Counted from the stretch's first letter, positions 39,995 through 53,406 are shown. The stretch is DNA of 64,000 nucleotides from Actinobacillus lignieresii (GCF_900444945.1 NZ_UFRM01000001.1:6001-70000); one strand, 5' to 3'. A program made the numbers and translations. The notes: generated from the letters alone by a model not told the origin.

Positions 39995-40738
39995 TTATTG
40001 TGCGTCTAGTTTTTGGCGTACGATTTCAAATAAACATACGCCGGTTGCCACTGAAACGTTTAATGAAGAAACCGAACCCGCCATTGGGATACTAATTAAC
40101 TGGTCACAATGCTCACGGGTTAAACGACGCATACCGTTACCTTCCGCTCCCATCACTAAAGCGATCGCACCGGTTAATTTCGCCTGATAAATACCGGAAG
40201 TCGCTTCGCCTGCCGTGCCGACAATCCAGATATTATGTTGTTCTTGTAGCTCTCGCATGGTGCGAGCAAGATTGGTAACACGAATTAACGGCACGGTTTC
40301 CGCCGCACCGCAAGCCACTTTACGAGCAGTTGAGGTCAGTTGCGCCGATTTATCTTTCGGTACGATAACCGCATCCACACCAGCCGCATCAGCGGTACGC
40401 AAACAAGCACCAAGGTTATGCGGATCGGTCACACCGTCTAAGATTAATAAAAACGGGTTTTGTTTTTGCGCCAGAATAGCATCCAGATCATGTTCGTTCA
40501 GCTCTTTTTGTGGCACGACTTTCGCAATAATCCCTTGGTGAACTTCACCTTGCGCTTTGTTATCCAATGTTTGGCGGTTTACTTGCTGAACGGAAATACC
40601 TAAACGTTGTAATTCATTCAATAATGGGTTTAGACGTTTATCTTCACGTCCTTTTAGCACTAACACTTCAATTAAGCGTTCCGGTGCGTTATCTAAGAAA
40701 GCTTTTACGGCATGAATACCATAAATTTGTTCGCTCAT
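39995..40738 (-). CDS. rlmB: RlmB, 23S rRNA Gm2251 2'-O-methyltransferase
   Basis: SPOUT-class (SpoU) methyltransferase modifying G2251 in the peptidyl-transferase P loop. ATG at 40738 with AAGGA upstream gives [16 protein letters not shown] and 247 aa (E. coli 243); the frame is open 16 codons upstream. N-terminal substrate-binding domain (about 1-75), then motif 1 [17 protein letters not shown], motif 2 [13 protein letters not shown] and motif 3 [17 protein letters not shown], the knotted SAM site. Confidence 0.96.
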   Translation of the reverse strand: MSEQIYGIHAVKAFLDNAPERLIEVLVLKGREDKRLNPLLNELQRLGISVQQVNRQTLDNKAQGEVHQGIIAKVVPQKELNEHDLDAILAQKQNPFLLILDGVTDPHNLGACLRTADAAGVDAVIVPKDKSAQLTSTARKVACGAAETVPLIRVTNLARTMRELQEQHNIWIVGTAGEATSGIYQAKLTGAIALVMGAEGNGMRRLTREHCDQLISIPMAGSVSSLNVSVATGVCLFEIVRQKLDAQ

Positions 40739-40754
40739 TTTTATTCCTTTGTAA

Positions 40755-40801
40755 ATAAAAAAGACGGATAACAAAGTTTTATACAAATCTATGTTATCCG
40801 T
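40755..40801 (-). terminator. Intrinsic terminator after pssA
   Basis: Perfect 10-bp stem ACGGATAACA / TGTTATCCGT (40764-40773, 40792-40801); on the minus strand CTTTTTT follows. Located between pssA and rlmB. Confidence 0.8.
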
Positions 40802-40816
40802 GATAAATCAAATAAT

Positions 40817-42181
40817 TTATAACAACATTTTGACGACTTTATCCAACTTCACTCGACCGAAACGTTTTAACAGTTTTCGTACCGCTTCGGGATAATCGTT
40901 AATTTGCTCTAAGTCACTATAGTGTTTTAAAACCGTCGTATGAGTACGAATCTGCATTAATTCGGTTTCTGCCTTTGCGCTTAGTTCGGCTTTCGGGTCA
41001 TAAATTAATACCGCATTTTCCGCGTCTAAAGCCCAAGCTCGAGGATTGAGATTATTACCGGTTAATAAGATATAACGATCGTCAATCCATACTCCTTTCA
41101 GATGGTAACTATTATCGCCGTGTTTCCATAGACGTACGGTTAATTGTCCGTTTTGGATATAACGATCAAAACGTTTGGTAAAAGCACGCAAATTTTTCTC
41201 ATACAAATAAGGTAATGCCGATGCCATCGTAAATTTTTCTTCCGGTGGCGTATAGAAATCGTTAGCGGTTTTGTCACCGACAATAATTTCCGCTTTTTTG
41301 CCGTGATCCAATAGCCAATTTAAACGTTTATAAAGCGAAAGCGGAAAATTAAAATACGGCGTACATATCGTTAATTTATCTTCCACCTGATAAAACAAGG
41401 CTTCAATCGTTTTATTTAACGCATTTTTACGTCCTAAACCGACTAACGGCGATAAGCTCAATTGATCACTTTGCGGCTGTCCGTTAAATATATAACTTTG
41501 TGCGGATAAATATTTACGAAACGCTTTGATAAGCGGTCGAATTTCGTGCGTTTTCGGACGACTTGAATTATCTAAACGATTTACCGCATCATGCTGCAAA
41601 ATATGCGTATCGGCAAACTCGACTATGGCATCGGTTAAGGCTTTATTTTCAATCACATGATAACGGTCGTAACGATAACGCTCAAATTGTTGCAGATAGA
41701 CGTTATTAATACTTGCGCCGCTATAGAGTAACGTATCATCGAAGATAAAGCCTTTTAAATGCAATACACCGAATAACTCTTTGCGATTAACCGGCACGCC
41801 CCAAAACTGAATTTCTTGATCAGTCGGTAAATTATATTGTTGTTTGATTTTTACATACCAATCGGCATTTGAACTTGTCGTTTCTTCTCCGATACGACCT
41901 CGTTGCGCTCTGTGCCAATCGACGAGGACTTTAATATCGAGCGTAGGATTATCTCGTTTCGCTTGATATAAAGCGGTTAAAACTTCTTGCCCCGCTTCAT
42001 CTTGTTCAAAATATAAAGCGGTTAAATAAATGCGCTTTTTTGCATTTTTGATTAGCGTTAAAATGCGCTCTTTGAACTCACGACTATCGGATAGAAATTC
42101 CACTTTATCCGCCGTTTGCGGGATAAAACGTAATGCTTCCAGCTGTTTTTTGGCGTGATTAGGTTTATTGAGAATGAGCAT
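40817..42181 (-). CDS. pssA: Phosphatidylserine synthase PssA (phospholipase D family)
   Basis: CDP-diacylglycerol:serine phosphatidyltransferase of the Gram-negative, PLD-like type, a peripheral membrane enzyme leading to phosphatidylethanolamine. 454 aa (E. coli 451). Two HKD-type motifs: HLKGFIFDDTLLYSGAS (about 136-152) and HLKGVWIDDRYILLTG (about 362-377). Its leader holds an ACCCGATA/TATCGGGT palindrome (42202-42223). Flanked by terminators on both sides, so monocistronic. Confidence 0.95.
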   Translation of the reverse strand: MLILNKPNHAKKQLEALRFIPQTADKVEFLSDSREFKERILTLIKNAKKRIYLTALYFEQDEAGQEVLTALYQAKRDNPTLDIKVLVDWHRAQRGRIGEETTSSNADWYVKIKQQYNLPTDQEIQFWGVPVNRKELFGVLHLKGFIFDDTLLYSGASINNVYLQQFERYRYDRYHVIENKALTDAIVEFADTHILQHDAVNRLDNSSRPKTHEIRPLIKAFRKYLSAQSYIFNGQPQSDQLSLSPLVGLGRKNALNKTIEALFYQVEDKLTICTPYFNFPLSLYKRLNWLLDHGKKAEIIVGDKTANDFYTPPEEKFTMASALPYLYEKNLRAFTKRFDRYIQNGQLTVRLWKHGDNSYHLKGVWIDDRYILLTGNNLNPRAWALDAENAVLIYDPKAELSAKAETELMQIRTHTTVLKHYSDLEQINDYPEAVRKLLKRFGRVKLDKVVKMLL

Positions 42182-42290
42182 TTTACGATCCTATATGATA
42201 GACCCGATAGTAATATATCGGGTTAGTATATCGTTGTCGCTCTGCGACAGAATTTACGGAAGCTATTGATTAAAAATAACTTTGTAATGT

Positions 42291-42315
42291 AAAACCTCGC
42301 ACATTGTGCGAGGTT
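42291..42315 (-). terminator. Intrinsic terminator after ileS
   Basis: AACCTCGCAC / GTGCGAGGTT (42293-42302, 42306-42315), 3-nt loop; TTTTAC follows on the minus strand. Ends the ribF-ileS unit. Confidence 0.82.
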
Positions 42316-42332
42316 ATGTTACTTAAGCAATT

Positions 42333-45146
42333 TTAAGCAAACGAACGTTTCTCGCCTTCACCGGCTACGTTTTCTACGCAACGTCCGCACACCGAACTAT
42401 GTTCCGTATGTGTACCGATGTCGGTTGCGAAGTGCCAGCAGCGTGGGCATTTTTCGCCTTCGGCACGTTCCACTTTCACCGCTAAACCTGCCATTTCGCC
42501 TTCCGCTACGTCCGCTTCGCTTAACGGCTTGATAATCGCTTGTGAAGTGATGAGTACGAAACGAAGTTCATTGCCAAGTTGCTCTAACATTGCACGGATT
42601 TCATCATTTGCATAAAGCGTTACTTTTGCTTCTAAACCCGAACCGATAACTTTGTCTTTACGCGCTTGTTCTAACACGCGGTTTGATTCGGCACGTACTT
42701 TTAAGATTTGTTGCCAGTAAGCATCGTCCAATTTATCCGCTTCGGTTAAACCGAATAAGCCTTCGTAGAATTCTTCGGTAAAGACGAATTCCGAACGACC
42801 TTCCACTTGCGGTAAATAGCTCCAAATTTCATCTGCTGTGAACGATAGAATCGGTGCCATCCAACGAACTAACGCTTCTGCGATATGCCATAATGCGGTT
42901 TGGCAGCTACGACGTGCAAGACTGTCCGCTTTCGTTGTGTATTGACGGTCTTTGATAATATCTAAATAGAATGAACCCATTTCGATAGAGCAGAAACGCA
43001 TTAAACGTTGTACTACAGTATGGAATTGATAGTTGTCATACGCTTCTTTAATATCGTTTTGCGCTTCTAAAGCACAGCTTACTGCCCAACGGTCTAATGC
43101 GATCATTTCTTCCGGTTTGACTAAATCACGTTTCGGATCAAAACCGTTTAAGTTTGCCAATAAGAAACGAGCCGTGTTACGGATACGACGGTAAGATTCG
43201 CCCGCACTATTTAAGATATTGTGCGAAACGGCGATTTCACCGGTATAGTCGGTTGATGCCACCCATAAACGTAAAATATCCGCACCGTTTTTATTCCAAA
43301 CTTCCGAAGGCACGATGACGTTACCTAACGATTTTGACATCTTACGGCCTTTTTCATCAACCACGAAACCGTGAGTTAATACTTGTTTATACGGTGCTTT
43401 ACCGTTTGTTGCTGTTGAAAGCATTAATGAGGACATAAACCAACCGCGGTGTTGGTCCGAACCTTCCAAGTACATATCGGTACTATTGCCGTGATATTCC
43501 GGACGAGCTTCTACAACCGAAGCGTAAGTTGATCCCGAATCGAACCATACGTCTAAGGTGTCAGGTACTTTACGATATGTTTTTGCATCTTCACCCAGTA
43601 ATTCCGCAGGATCTAAATCCCACCACGCTTGAATACCGGCTTTTTCTACACGTTTTGCAACTTCTTCTAATAACTCTAATGTACGAGGATGTAGTTCTTC
43701 GGTTTCATGATGAACGAACATCGTCATCGGCACACCCCACGTACGCTGACGCGAGATACACCAGTCAGGACGGTTTGCTACCATGGTATCAATACGTGCT
43801 TCCCCCCAGCTTGGGATCCAACGTACCGATTTGATTTCGCCTAATGCTTGTTTACGTAAGCCTTGCGTTTCCATACCGATAAACCATTGCGGCGTCGCAC
43901 GGAAAATAATCGGTGTTTTGTGACGCCAGCAATGTGGGTAACTATGTTTGATACGTTCTAATTTTAATAAGGCACCGACTTCTTTTAATTTTTCTACGAC
44001 TTTTTCGTTTGATTCGAATACGCCTAAGCCGGCAAAGAACGGTGTGCTTGAAATAAACTTACCGTCATTCGCCACTAAGCCTGCCATTTCGATGTTATAT
44101 TTTTTCGATACGACAAAGTCGTCTTGACCGTGATCCGGTGCGGTGTGTACTAAACCTGTACCGCCGTCAGTCGTTACGTGATCACCTAAAATTAACGGCA
44201 CGCTGTAGTCATAGAACGGGTGTTGGAATTGTATTAACTCTAATGCGTCGCCTTTTACTTCACCTAATACTTCAACTGATTCTACGCCGACCGCTTTTTG
44301 TACGCTTTCCACTAAATCTTTGACTAAAACAACACGTTCATCACCAAATTGAACTAATTGATAGTCGAATTCAGGATTGATTGAGATCGCTTTGTTTGAA
44401 GGTAAAGTCCAAGGTGTTGTGGTCCAAATTACTGCGGAAATTTGACCGCTTCCTTTACCTACCGCATTGAATTTCGCTTCCACCGCTGCAGCATCAACCG
44501 CTTTAAAGCGAACATAAATAGACGGAGACACTTTGTCTTCGTATTCTACTTCCGCTTCCGCTAATGACGAGCCGCAGTCTAAACACCAGTGAACCGGTTT
44601 AGAACCTTTGTATAAGTGACCGTTCGCAATCACTTTGCCTAAGGTACGGATAATGTGTGCTTCCGTATCGAAATTCATCGTAAGGTACGGATTATCCCAG
44701 TCGCCTAAAATACCCATACGGATAAAGTCTGCTTTTTGTCCTTCGACTTGCTCTTTTGCATAATCACGGCAAGCTTGACGGAATTCCGCCGCAGAAATTT
44801 TTTCGTTCGGTTTGCCGACGATGCCTTCTACTTTTAATTCAATCGGTAAACCGTGGCAGTCCCAACCCGGAACATAAGGCGTATCGAAACCTAAAGCGGT
44901 TTTCGATTTCATAATAATATCTTTTAAAATTTTATTAACTGCGTGACCAATGTGAATATTACCGTTCGCATACGGAGGACCGTCGTGCAGAATGAAAGAT
45001 TTTTTCCCTTTCGAACTTTCACGTACTTTTTGGTATAGGTTTTTGTCATACCAATTTTTTAACATATCGGGTTCACGTTTAGCGAGATCCCCACGCATAG
45101 GAAAGCCTGTTTCAGGCAAATTTAAAGTGTTTTTGTAATCAATCAT
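42333..45146 (-). CDS. ileS: Isoleucyl-tRNA synthetase
   Basis: Class I synthetase with editing domain. 937 aa (E. coli 938). HIGH motif GNIHIGHAV (about 62-70), CP1 editing domain with [14 protein letters not shown] in [10 protein letters not shown], and the C-terminal zinc motif CPRCWHFA ... CGRCVENV. This is the Gram-negative short type, usually sensitive to mupirocin. ribF lies 59 bp upstream, the E. coli-like order; the lspA gene that usually follows ileS is absent, with a terminator and pssA instead. Confidence 0.98.
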   Translation of the reverse strand: MIDYKNTLNLPETGFPMRGDLAKREPDMLKNWYDKNLYQKVRESSKGKKSFILHDGPPYANGNIHIGHAVNKILKDIIMKSKTALGFDTPYVPGWDCHGLPIELKVEGIVGKPNEKISAAEFRQACRDYAKEQVEGQKADFIRMGILGDWDNPYLTMNFDTEAHIIRTLGKVIANGHLYKGSKPVHWCLDCGSSLAEAEVEYEDKVSPSIYVRFKAVDAAAVEAKFNAVGKGSGQISAVIWTTTPWTLPSNKAISINPEFDYQLVQFGDERVVLVKDLVESVQKAVGVESVEVLGEVKGDALELIQFQHPFYDYSVPLILGDHVTTDGGTGLVHTAPDHGQDDFVVSKKYNIEMAGLVANDGKFISSTPFFAGLGVFESNEKVVEKLKEVGALLKLERIKHSYPHCWRHKTPIIFRATPQWFIGMETQGLRKQALGEIKSVRWIPSWGEARIDTMVANRPDWCISRQRTWGVPMTMFVHHETEELHPRTLELLEEVAKRVEKAGIQAWWDLDPAELLGEDAKTYRKVPDTLDVWFDSGSTYASVVEARPEYHGNSTDMYLEGSDQHRGWFMSSLMLSTATNGKAPYKQVLTHGFVVDEKGRKMSKSLGNVIVPSEVWNKNGADILRLWVASTDYTGEIAVSHNILNSAGESYRRIRNTARFLLANLNGFDPKRDLVKPEEMIALDRWAVSCALEAQNDIKEAYDNYQFHTVVQRLMRFCSIEMGSFYLDIIKDRQYTTKADSLARRSCQTALWHIAEALVRWMAPILSFTADEIWSYLPQVEGRSEFVFTEEFYEGLFGLTEADKLDDAYWQQILKVRAESNRVLEQARKDKVIGSGLEAKVTLYANDEIRAMLEQLGNELRFVLITSQAIIKPLSEADVAEGEMAGLAVKVERAEGEKCPRCWHFATDIGTHTEHSSVCGRCVENVAGEGEKRSFA

Positions 45147-45205
45147 GTTTGTTTTCCAGTTAATAAAATTGTAGTTTGAATTCGGTTTAATTATTCGATT
45201 ACTTG

Positions 45206-46168
45206 CTAGTTTGCAAAATGTTTAAAAAATTCGACCGCTTGTTCTCTGTCTTTTTCGATTTGTGCTTTCAGTGCTTCAAAGTCGGGAAATTTGACTTCAT
45301 TACGAATTTTACGAATAAAAAATACTTCTATCGCTTCGCCGTAAATCGAACGGTTAAAATCAAAAATATGCACTTCAAGCAACGGTTTCGTGCCGTTAAT
45401 GGTCGGTCGGTTTCCGACATTAGCGATCCCGTTATGTCTGCCCGTTTGGGTTTGAATTTGTACGGCAAATACGCCTTGCAACGGCGTAACCAATCGATTC
45501 AGCATAATATTGGCGGTCGGAAAACCGATCGTTCTCCCGAGCTTATTACCATGCGCCACTCTGCCGCAAATAGAATAAGGCTTGCCTAATAATTTTTCGG
45601 CTAAAACGAGATCATCTTGTTGTAATGCCGTTCGAATTAAAGAACTGCTGACACGTTGTTCCGCATGACTTAATGTCTGACTGTCTTCAACGGCAAAGCG
45701 ATATTTCAATCCGGCATTACGTAACAAGGCAAAATCACCGGTTCGGTTTGCACCGAAGCGGAAATCGTCGCCTACGCTTAAGTAACGCACTCGCAATTGT
45801 TTAACTAATAACTCGCTGATAAAAGTGTCAGCCGATAAATTGGCGAATCGTTCATTAAATCTTACGCAAAGGACGAAATCAACGCCGGCTTGTTCAAGAT
45901 ATTTTAATTTATCCCGTAAACGCATCAGGCGAGCGGGAGCGATACAAGCGGTTGAATTTGCTTGTTTATTTGCAAAAAACTCTCTCGGCTGCGGTTCAAA
46001 CAACATCACGACCGAAGGTAAGTTACGCTCAAGCGCTTGATCACATAGGCGAGCGAGAATATTTTGGTGTCCCAAGTGAACACCGTCAAAATTACCGATA
46101 CTGACAACGCTGCCTTTTGCGAGGTCTTTGTGATTTGCCAAATTGTATAAGCCGCGAATGAGTTGCAT
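45206..46168 (-). CDS. ribF: Bifunctional riboflavin kinase / FAD synthetase
   Basis: Converts riboflavin to FMN and then FAD. ATG at 46168 gives [10 protein letters not shown] and 320 aa (E. coli 313); the frame is open 21 codons upstream. N-terminal nucleotidyltransferase domain with [15 protein letters not shown] (about 23-37) and SSSLIR; C-terminal kinase domain with [11 protein letters not shown] and [10 protein letters not shown]. First gene of the ribF-ileS unit. An internal USS lies near 45950. Confidence 0.96.
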   Translation of the reverse strand: MQLIRGLYNLANHKDLAKGSVVSIGNFDGVHLGHQNILARLCDQALERNLPSVVMLFEPQPREFFANKQANSTACIAPARLMRLRDKLKYLEQAGVDFVLCVRFNERFANLSADTFISELLVKQLRVRYLSVGDDFRFGANRTGDFALLRNAGLKYRFAVEDSQTLSHAEQRVSSSLIRTALQQDDLVLAEKLLGKPYSICGRVAHGNKLGRTIGFPTANIMLNRLVTPLQGVFAVQIQTQTGRHNGIANVGNRPTINGTKPLLEVHIFDFNRSIYGEAIEVFFIRKIRNEVKFPDFEALKAQIEKDREQAVEFFKHFAN

Positions 46169-46316
46169 TTTTTCCGCTTTTAATGTCCGTTTTTTTAAGA
46201 AAATTCCGTTGATTATACGGTTATCGGCCAAAAATGAAAAGTCAAATGCAGTGCAGAGTTTACCATTTTATGTCTAGGGTTGCGTCCCGAAAAATTTTCG
46301 CTGTAACGTTTGGCAT

Positions 46317-48476
<2,160 letters not shown>

Positions 48477-48648
48477 CAATTTTTTAATATCAGTATAGCA
48501 AGAGTGTAAAGATATTTGACTTCACATAACAAAAGTATAATTAACTCTTTCTAGTAAGTCGGAAGATAGGTAAAATTGCCACAATTTTACAACAATAATT
48601 CAACAGATTGTAATAACGGATTTTTAAAATTAACAGAAGGCTTATACA

Positions 48649-49365
48649 ATGCAGAACCCACAAATCTTGATTGTCGAAGATGAACTTGTTACGCGCAATA
48701 CGCTCAAAAGTATATTCGAGGCGGAAGGTTATGAAGTTTTTGAGGCGACGGACGGCACGGAAATGAACGCCATTCTTGCGCAACAAGAAATTAATCTTGT
48801 GATTATGGATATCAATCTTCCGGGTAAAAACGGTTTAATGTTGGCGCGCGAATTAAGAGAGAACACTAAAATTGCATTAATGTTCTTAACCGGACGCGAT
48901 AATGAAGTGGATAAAATTCTCGGTTTGGAAATCGGTGCGGACGATTATATTACTAAACCGTTTAACCCTCGTGAATTAACCATTCGTGCGCGTAATCTTT
49001 TACATCGTACGATGAATGAAAAAGAGAAAACGACGAAAGACATCGTACAGACGGACAGCTATCGTTTTAACGGCTGGGAGCTTGATGTTAATAGCCGTAG
49101 TCTAATTACACCGGAAGGTGTGGTAAATAAATTACCTCGTAGCGAATTTAGAGCGTTACTCCATTTCTGTGAGAACCCGGGTAAAATTCAAACTCGAGAA
49201 GATTTATTACTGAAAATGACCGGTCGTGAATTAAAACCTCATGATCGTACTGTGGATGTGACGATTCGTCGTATTCGTAAACATTTTGAAGATCACCCTA
49301 ACACACCGGAAATTATCGTAACCATCCATGGTGAAGGTTACCGTTTTTGCGGTGAATTAGAGTAG
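48649..49365 (+). CDS. arcA: ArcA, aerobic respiration response regulator
   Basis: OmpR/PhoB-type regulator phosphorylated by ArcB, controlling respiratory and central metabolism genes under low oxygen. 238 aa as in E. coli. Receiver domain with acidic pocket EDE (10-12), phospho-acceptor D54 (IMDINLPG), K104-region [10 protein letters not shown]; winged helix at about 135-235. The 172-bp upstream gap has TTGACT and TATAAT but 14 bp apart, so no convincing promoter pair. Confidence 0.97.
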   Translation: MQNPQILIVEDELVTRNTLKSIFEAEGYEVFEATDGTEMNAILAQQEINLVIMDINLPGKNGLMLARELRENTKIALMFLTGRDNEVDKILGLEIGADDYITKPFNPRELTIRARNLLHRTMNEKEKTTKDIVQTDSYRFNGWELDVNSRSLITPEGVVNKLPRSEFRALLHFCENPGKIQTREDLLLKMTGRELKPHDRTVDVTIRRIRKHFEDHPNTPEIIVTIHGEGYRFCGELE

Positions 49366-49421
49366 CATTAAACGTTTAATCCGAGCGTTTAGGATCTTCT
49401 TTTCTAAAAAGGTACATTTTT

Positions 49422-49940
49422 ATGAAAAATTTAACAGTTTTAGCACTAGCGGGTTTATTCTCCGCATCGGCATTTGCGGCACCGGTCGGAAATACCTTTA
49501 CCGGTGTAGGCGTAGGCGTTGATCTCACCACGGTAAAATATAAAGTGGACGGCGTAAAAGGTAAACAATCAACCAGTCCCGCGTTAGTGGTCGATTACGG
49601 TATGGACTACGGCGATAATTTTGTCGGCGTAGTACAAGGTAAAGTAAAAGTAGGTAGCACAAAGGTATTTAGTGACGTAAAACAGAAAACTAAATATACC
49701 GTAGCTTATCAACAAGGTTATCGTGTCGCTTCGGATTTATTACCGTATGTGAAAGTAGATGTTGCGCAAAGCAAAGTCGGCGATACTAATTTCCGTGGTT
49801 ACGGTTATGGTGCGGGTGCTAAATATGCCGTATCAAGTAATGTAGAACTCGGTGCGGAATATACTCGTAGCAACTTGAGAAAAAGCGGTACTAAATTAAA
49901 AGGTAATGAATTTACTGCGAATTTAGGTTACCGTTTCTAA
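49422..49940 (+). CDS. Small outer-membrane beta-barrel protein (Opa/OmpX-like)
   Basis: 172 aa with a Sec signal peptide (MKNLTVLALAGLFSASAFA, cut before APVGN). The mature chain consists of alternating amphipathic strands (VVDYGMDYGDNFVGVVQGKVKV, YVKVDVAQSKV, YGYGAGAKYAV, VELGAEYTRSNL) and ends in NLGYRF, a C-terminal Phe as needed for BAM recognition; about eight strands fit. Resembles small opacity-type barrels; function unknown. Lies 57 bp after arcA. Confidence 0.8.
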   Translation: MKNLTVLALAGLFSASAFAAPVGNTFTGVGVGVDLTTVKYKVDGVKGKQSTSPALVVDYGMDYGDNFVGVVQGKVKVGSTKVFSDVKQKTKYTVAYQQGYRVASDLLPYVKVDVAQSKVGDTNFRGYGYGAGAKYAVSSNVELGAEYTRSNLRKSGTKLKGNEFTANLGYRF

Positions 49941-49956
49941 TTATTTTTCCCTTATG

Positions 49957-50008
49957 ACAAGCGGTTGTTTCTTGCAAAAAATTTGCGAAAAACGACCGCT
50001 TATTTTTT
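49957..50008. terminator. USS-type terminator between convergent genes
   Basis: AAGCGGTTGTTTCTTGCAAA (49959-49978) pairs imperfectly with its opposed copy ending at 50001 (GCGAAAAACGACCGCTT), then ATTTTTTT. Serves the barrel gene. Confidence 0.8.
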
Positions 50009-50023
50009 TATTAATACTTTATT

Positions 50024-50563
50024 TTACTGAGCCATTTTTTCAGCTACGGTTAGAAAGCCGTCTGCAGTCGCGTAGATTTCTTCAAATCCTTGCGCTTGTA
50101 GAATACGGTCAGATACTTCACGAAAAGCCCCTTCGCCACCGGCTTTTTCTAATACCCAATCCGCTTTTGCTTTTACATAGTCGTGCGCATTACGGGTAGC
50201 AATTGCCAGTCCGCAAACCTCAAACGCCGGTAAATCTAACGTATCATCACCAATAAAAGCGGTTTGTTCCGCTGTTACGCCTGCTTCTTGCATCAATTCA
50301 AAACACGCGGAACGTTTTTCCATTTTACCTAATTTAAACAGAGGCACTTTGAGTACATCAATACGTTTACGTAACAATGCCGAATCGCCGCCGGATAAAA
50401 TCGCCACTTGGATACCACAGGTTTGTAGCATTTTCATACCCAAGCCGTCATGGACGTGAAAGCGTTTCATTACCTCGCCTTCGGCGGTGTAGTACATTCC
50501 GCCGTCGGTAAGCACGCCGTCCACATCGGTAATCACTAATTTAATCTTGGTTAAATCCATCAT
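50024..50563 (-). CDS. kdsC: KDO-8-phosphate phosphatase KdsC
   Basis: HAD-family phosphatase releasing KDO from KDO-8-P for LPS core synthesis. About 179 aa. Catalytic motif DVDGVLTDGG (about 12-21, nucleophile the first Asp), motif II LSGGDS, motif III/IV GDDTLDLPAF. Two adjacent ATGs (50563 and 50560) both lie just after GAGGAA; the first is used here. It diverges from yggS and is not beside kdsD or lpt genes as in E. coli. Confidence 0.95.
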   Translation of the reverse strand: MMDLTKIKLVITDVDGVLTDGGMYYTAEGEVMKRFHVHDGLGMKMLQTCGIQVAILSGGDSALLRKRIDVLKVPLFKLGKMEKRSACFELMQEAGVTAEQTAFIGDDTLDLPAFEVCGLAIATRNAHDYVKAKADWVLEKAGGEGAFREVSDRILQAQGFEEIYATADGFLTVAEKMAQ

Positions 50564-50614
50564 TCTGTTCCTCAATATGTTATGATTTATCCATTATAGT
50601 TTTTGGAGTAAAAA

Positions 50615-51310
50615 ATGTCGATTTCTCACAATTTATCTGAAATTCAGCAACAGATTCAGCAAATTTCCCAACAATGCGGGCGAGATAATGTTCGTTTACT
50701 GGCGGTTTCTAAAACCAAACCGGTGGAAGCGATTGAAGAAGCGATTGTTGCAGGACAAACCGCATTCGGTGAAAACTATGTGCAGGAAGGGGTAGAAAAA
50801 ATTACTTATTTTGCTCAGCAACCGAATTTAGAATGGCATTTTATTGGGCCGCTACAGTCGAATAAAACCCGTTTGGTGGCGGAAAATTTTGATTGGATTC
50901 AAACCGTTGACCGTTTAAAAATCGCGGAGCGATTGAATGCACAGCGTCCGGCAAATAAAGCACCGCTTAATGTGCTGATTCAAATTAATATTAGTGACGA
51001 ACAGTCTAAATCAGGTATTCAACCGGAAGAATTAGACGAGTTGGCAAAAGCGATTAGCCAACTACCAAATTTACGTTTGCGTGGTTTGATGGCAATTCCA
51101 AAACCGGAAAGTGAAGCTGAACAGCAAAAAATTGCATTACGTAAAATGCAGCAACTTTTTGACCGCTTGCAAGACGAGTTTGAAGGGATAGATACGCTTT
51201 CAATGGGAATGAGTGATGATATGCAAAGTGCGATTGAATGCGGCTCAACGATGGTGCGTATCGGCACGGCGATTTTTGGTGCGAGGGATTATTCCGCTAA
51301 AAGCGTTTAA
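50615..51310 (+). CDS. yggS: YggS-family pyridoxal-phosphate homeostasis protein
   Basis: PLP-binding single-domain TIM barrel (COG0325) that buffers PLP and affects amino-acid metabolism. 231 aa. PLP lysine in LLAVSKTKP (about residue 36), GENYVQEG, WHFIGPLQSNKTRLV, and SMGMSDDMQSAIECGSTMVRIGTAIFG (phosphate site) are diagnostic. Ribosome binding site TTTGGAG precedes the ATG. Single gene, followed by typA with its own promoter. Confidence 0.95.
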   Translation: MSISHNLSEIQQQIQQISQQCGRDNVRLLAVSKTKPVEAIEEAIVAGQTAFGENYVQEGVEKITYFAQQPNLEWHFIGPLQSNKTRLVAENFDWIQTVDRLKIAERLNAQRPANKAPLNVLIQINISDEQSKSGIQPEELDELAKAISQLPNLRLRGLMAIPKPESEAEQQKIALRKMQQLFDRLQDEFEGIDTLSMGMSDDMQSAIECGSTMVRIGTAIFGARDYSAKSV

Positions 51311-51369
51311 TTGCAAAAAATTTAGTAAATCGGACCGCTTAAATCATAGCCAATAAATAAAAATTTCTG

Positions 51370-51375
51370 TATAAT
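51370..51375 (+). promoter_or_regulatory. Possible -10 element of the typA promoter
   Basis: TATAAT preceded by CTG, with no clear -35. If used, transcription starts near 51382, giving a leader of about 120 nt that carries the CRP-like site and hairpins. Confidence 0.4.
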
Positions 51376-51390
51376 CTCGCCCCTTGATGA

Positions 51391-51412
51391 ATTGTGATCT
51401 TGATCACATTAG
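51391..51412. promoter_or_regulatory. Near-consensus CRP site in the typA leader
   Basis: TGTGA-TCTTGA-TCACA (51393-51408) with AATT and TTAG flanks: both half-sites are perfect, and the 22-bp match to the E. coli CRP consensus has about three differences. It lies downstream of the TATAAT, so binding would repress that promoter unless another start is used. Confidence 0.7.
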
Positions 51413-51423
51413 GTCACAAGAAT

Positions 51424-51472
51424 GGGGCGATTTCCCCCCGATAAAGATTTCCACGGTACGTGTAAACGTACC
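51424..51472 (+). promoter_or_regulatory. typA leader hairpins
   Basis: GGGG-CGATTT-CCCC (51424-51437) and a perfect GGTACGT-GTAA-ACGTACC stem-loop (51455-51472) lie 28-76 bp before the typA start. No T run follows; could be structural elements of the 5' leader. Confidence 0.45.
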
Positions 51473-51500
51473 CTATATTCAACTCAATAAAGACATTTCA

Positions 51501-53348
51501 ATGCAAAATTTAGATATCAATAAATTGCGTAATATCGCAATTATCGCGCACGTTGACCACGGTAAAACAACACTTGTAGATAAACTTTTACAACAATCAG
51601 GCACATTAGGCGAAACGCGTGGCGATGCTGACGAGCGTGTAATGGACTCAAACGATCTTGAAAAAGAACGTGGCATTACCATTCTCGCTAAGAATACGGC
51701 GATTAACTGGAACGATTACCGTATTAATATCGTAGATACGCCGGGACACGCGGACTTCGGCGGTGAAGTAGAACGTGTACTTTCTATGGTTGATTCGGTG
51801 TTATTAGTGGTAGATGCGTTTGACGGACCGATGCCGCAAACACGTTTCGTAACTCAAAAAGCATTTGCGCACGGTTTAAAACCAATCGTTGTGATCAACA
51901 AAGTGGACCGCCCGGGTGCACGTCCCGACTGGGTTGTGGATCAAGTATTCGATTTATTCGTAAACTTAGGTGCAACGGATGAACAATTAGATTTTCCAAT
52001 TATCTACGCATCGGCATTAATGGGCGTTGCAGGTTTAGAACACGAAGATCTTGCGGAAGATATGACCCCGTTATTCCAAGCGATCGTTGATCATGTTGAA
52101 CCGCCGAAAGTGGAATTAAACGCACCGTTCCAAATGCAAATTTCGCAATTAGATTACAACAACTATGTAGGTGTAATCGGTATCGGTCGTATCAAACGCG
52201 GCTCAATCAAACCGAACCAAACGGTAACGGTGATTGATTCCGAAGGTAAAACCCGTAACGGTAAAATCGGTCAGGTGTTAGGTCACTTAGGTTTACAACG
52301 TTATGAAGCAAGCGAAGCATTTGCCGGCGACATCATTGCAATCACCGGTTTAGGCGAATTAAATATCTCGGATACGATTTGTGATATTAACAACGTAGAA
52401 GCGTTACCGGCATTAAGTGTTGATGAACCGACCGTAAGTATGTTCTTCTGCGTAAATACTTCTCCGTTCTGCGGTCAAGAAGGTAAGTATGTGACTTCTC
52501 GTCAAATCCTTGAGCGTTTAAACAAAGAATTAGTCCACAACGTAGCATTACGTGTAGAAGAGACACCAAACCCGGATGAATTCCGTGTATCCGGTCGCGG
52601 TGAGTTACATTTATCGGTATTAATCGAGAATATGCGCCGTGAAGGTTACGAGTTAGCGGTATCGCGTCCGAAAGTAATCTACAAAGAAGAAAACGGTAAA
52701 AAACAAGAGCCGTTCGAGCAAGTCACCATCGATATCGAAGAACAACACCAAGGTGCGGTAATGGAAGCGTTAGGTATCCGTAAAGGTGAAGTGAAAGATA
52801 TGATTCCGGACGGCAAAGGTCGTACCCGTTTAGAATATGTGATCCCAAGCCGTGGTTTAATCGGTTTCCGTAACGAATTTATGACGATGACTTCTGGTAC
52901 CGGTTTACTTTACTCAAGTTTCAGCCACTATGATGACGTAAAACCGGGTGAAATCGGTCAGCGTAAAAACGGCGTGTTAATTTCTAATGCAACCGGTAAA
53001 GCGCTTGCTTATGCTTTATTTGGTTTACAAGAACGCGGTAAATTAATGATCGATCACGGTGTGGACGTTTATGAAGGTCAAATTATCGGTATTCACAGCC
53101 GTGGTAACGACTTAACCGTAAACTGCTTACAAGGTAAAAAATTAACCAATATGCGTGCGTCAGGTAAAGATGATGCAATCGTATTAACAACTCCGGTTCG
53201 TTTGAGTTTAGAACAAGCGTTAGAGTTTATCGATGATGACGAGTTAGTAGAAGTAACGCCGCAATCAATTCGTGTACGTAAACGTTTATTAACCGAAAAT
53301 GATCGTAAACGTGCAGGTCGTACAACCACAAGCACCAGCACGAAATAA
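51501..53348 (+). CDS. typA: TypA/BipA ribosome-associated GTPase
   Basis: EF-G-like translational GTPase needed for ribosome assembly and stress or low-temperature growth. ATG at 51501 gives [20 protein letters not shown] and 615 aa (E. coli 607); the open frame runs back 39 codons through the CRP-like site and hairpins, which is not coding. G1 AHVDHGKTT (about 15-23), G3 [12 protein letters not shown]4 [12 protein letters not shown]-terminal BipA-specific domain with [11 protein letters not shown]. Confidence 0.97.
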   Translation: MQNLDINKLRNIAIIAHVDHGKTTLVDKLLQQSGTLGETRGDADERVMDSNDLEKERGITILAKNTAINWNDYRINIVDTPGHADFGGEVERVLSMVDSVLLVVDAFDGPMPQTRFVTQKAFAHGLKPIVVINKVDRPGARPDWVVDQVFDLFVNLGATDEQLDFPIIYASALMGVAGLEHEDLAEDMTPLFQAIVDHVEPPKVELNAPFQMQISQLDYNNYVGVIGIGRIKRGSIKPNQTVTVIDSEGKTRNGKIGQVLGHLGLQRYEASEAFAGDIIAITGLGELNISDTICDINNVEALPALSVDEPTVSMFFCVNTSPFCGQEGKYVTSRQILERLNKELVHNVALRVEETPNPDEFRVSGRGELHLSVLIENMRREGYELAVSRPKVIYKEENGKKQEPFEQVTIDIEEQHQGAVMEALGIRKGEVKDMIPDGKGRTRLEYVIPSRGLIGFRNEFMTMTSGTGLLYSSFSHYDDVKPGEIGQRKNGVLISNATGKALAYALFGLQERGKLMIDHGVDVYEGQIIGIHSRGNDLTVNCLQGKKLTNMRASGKDDAIVLTTPVRLSLEQALEFIDDDELVEVTPQSIRVRKRLLTENDRKRAGRTTTSTSTK

Positions 53349-53367
53349 TTTGTGTTAATTTAAGAAA

Positions 53368-53406
53368 ATGCCCGTTACTATAATTTAGTAAGCGGGCATT
53401 TTTTTA
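53368..53406 (+). terminator. Intrinsic terminator after typA
   Basis: AATGCCCG-TTACTA pairs with TAGTAA-GCGGGCATT (one bulge), followed by TTTTT. Confidence 0.9.

Noticed and set aside
48516..48541. TTGACT and TATAAT as an arcA promoter
   Set aside because: Spacing is 14 bp, too short for sigma-70; the true promoter could not be assigned.
51384..51500. 39-codon N-terminal extension of TypA
   Set aside because: Covers the CRP-like site and leader hairpins; the conserved protein begins at the ATG at 51501.
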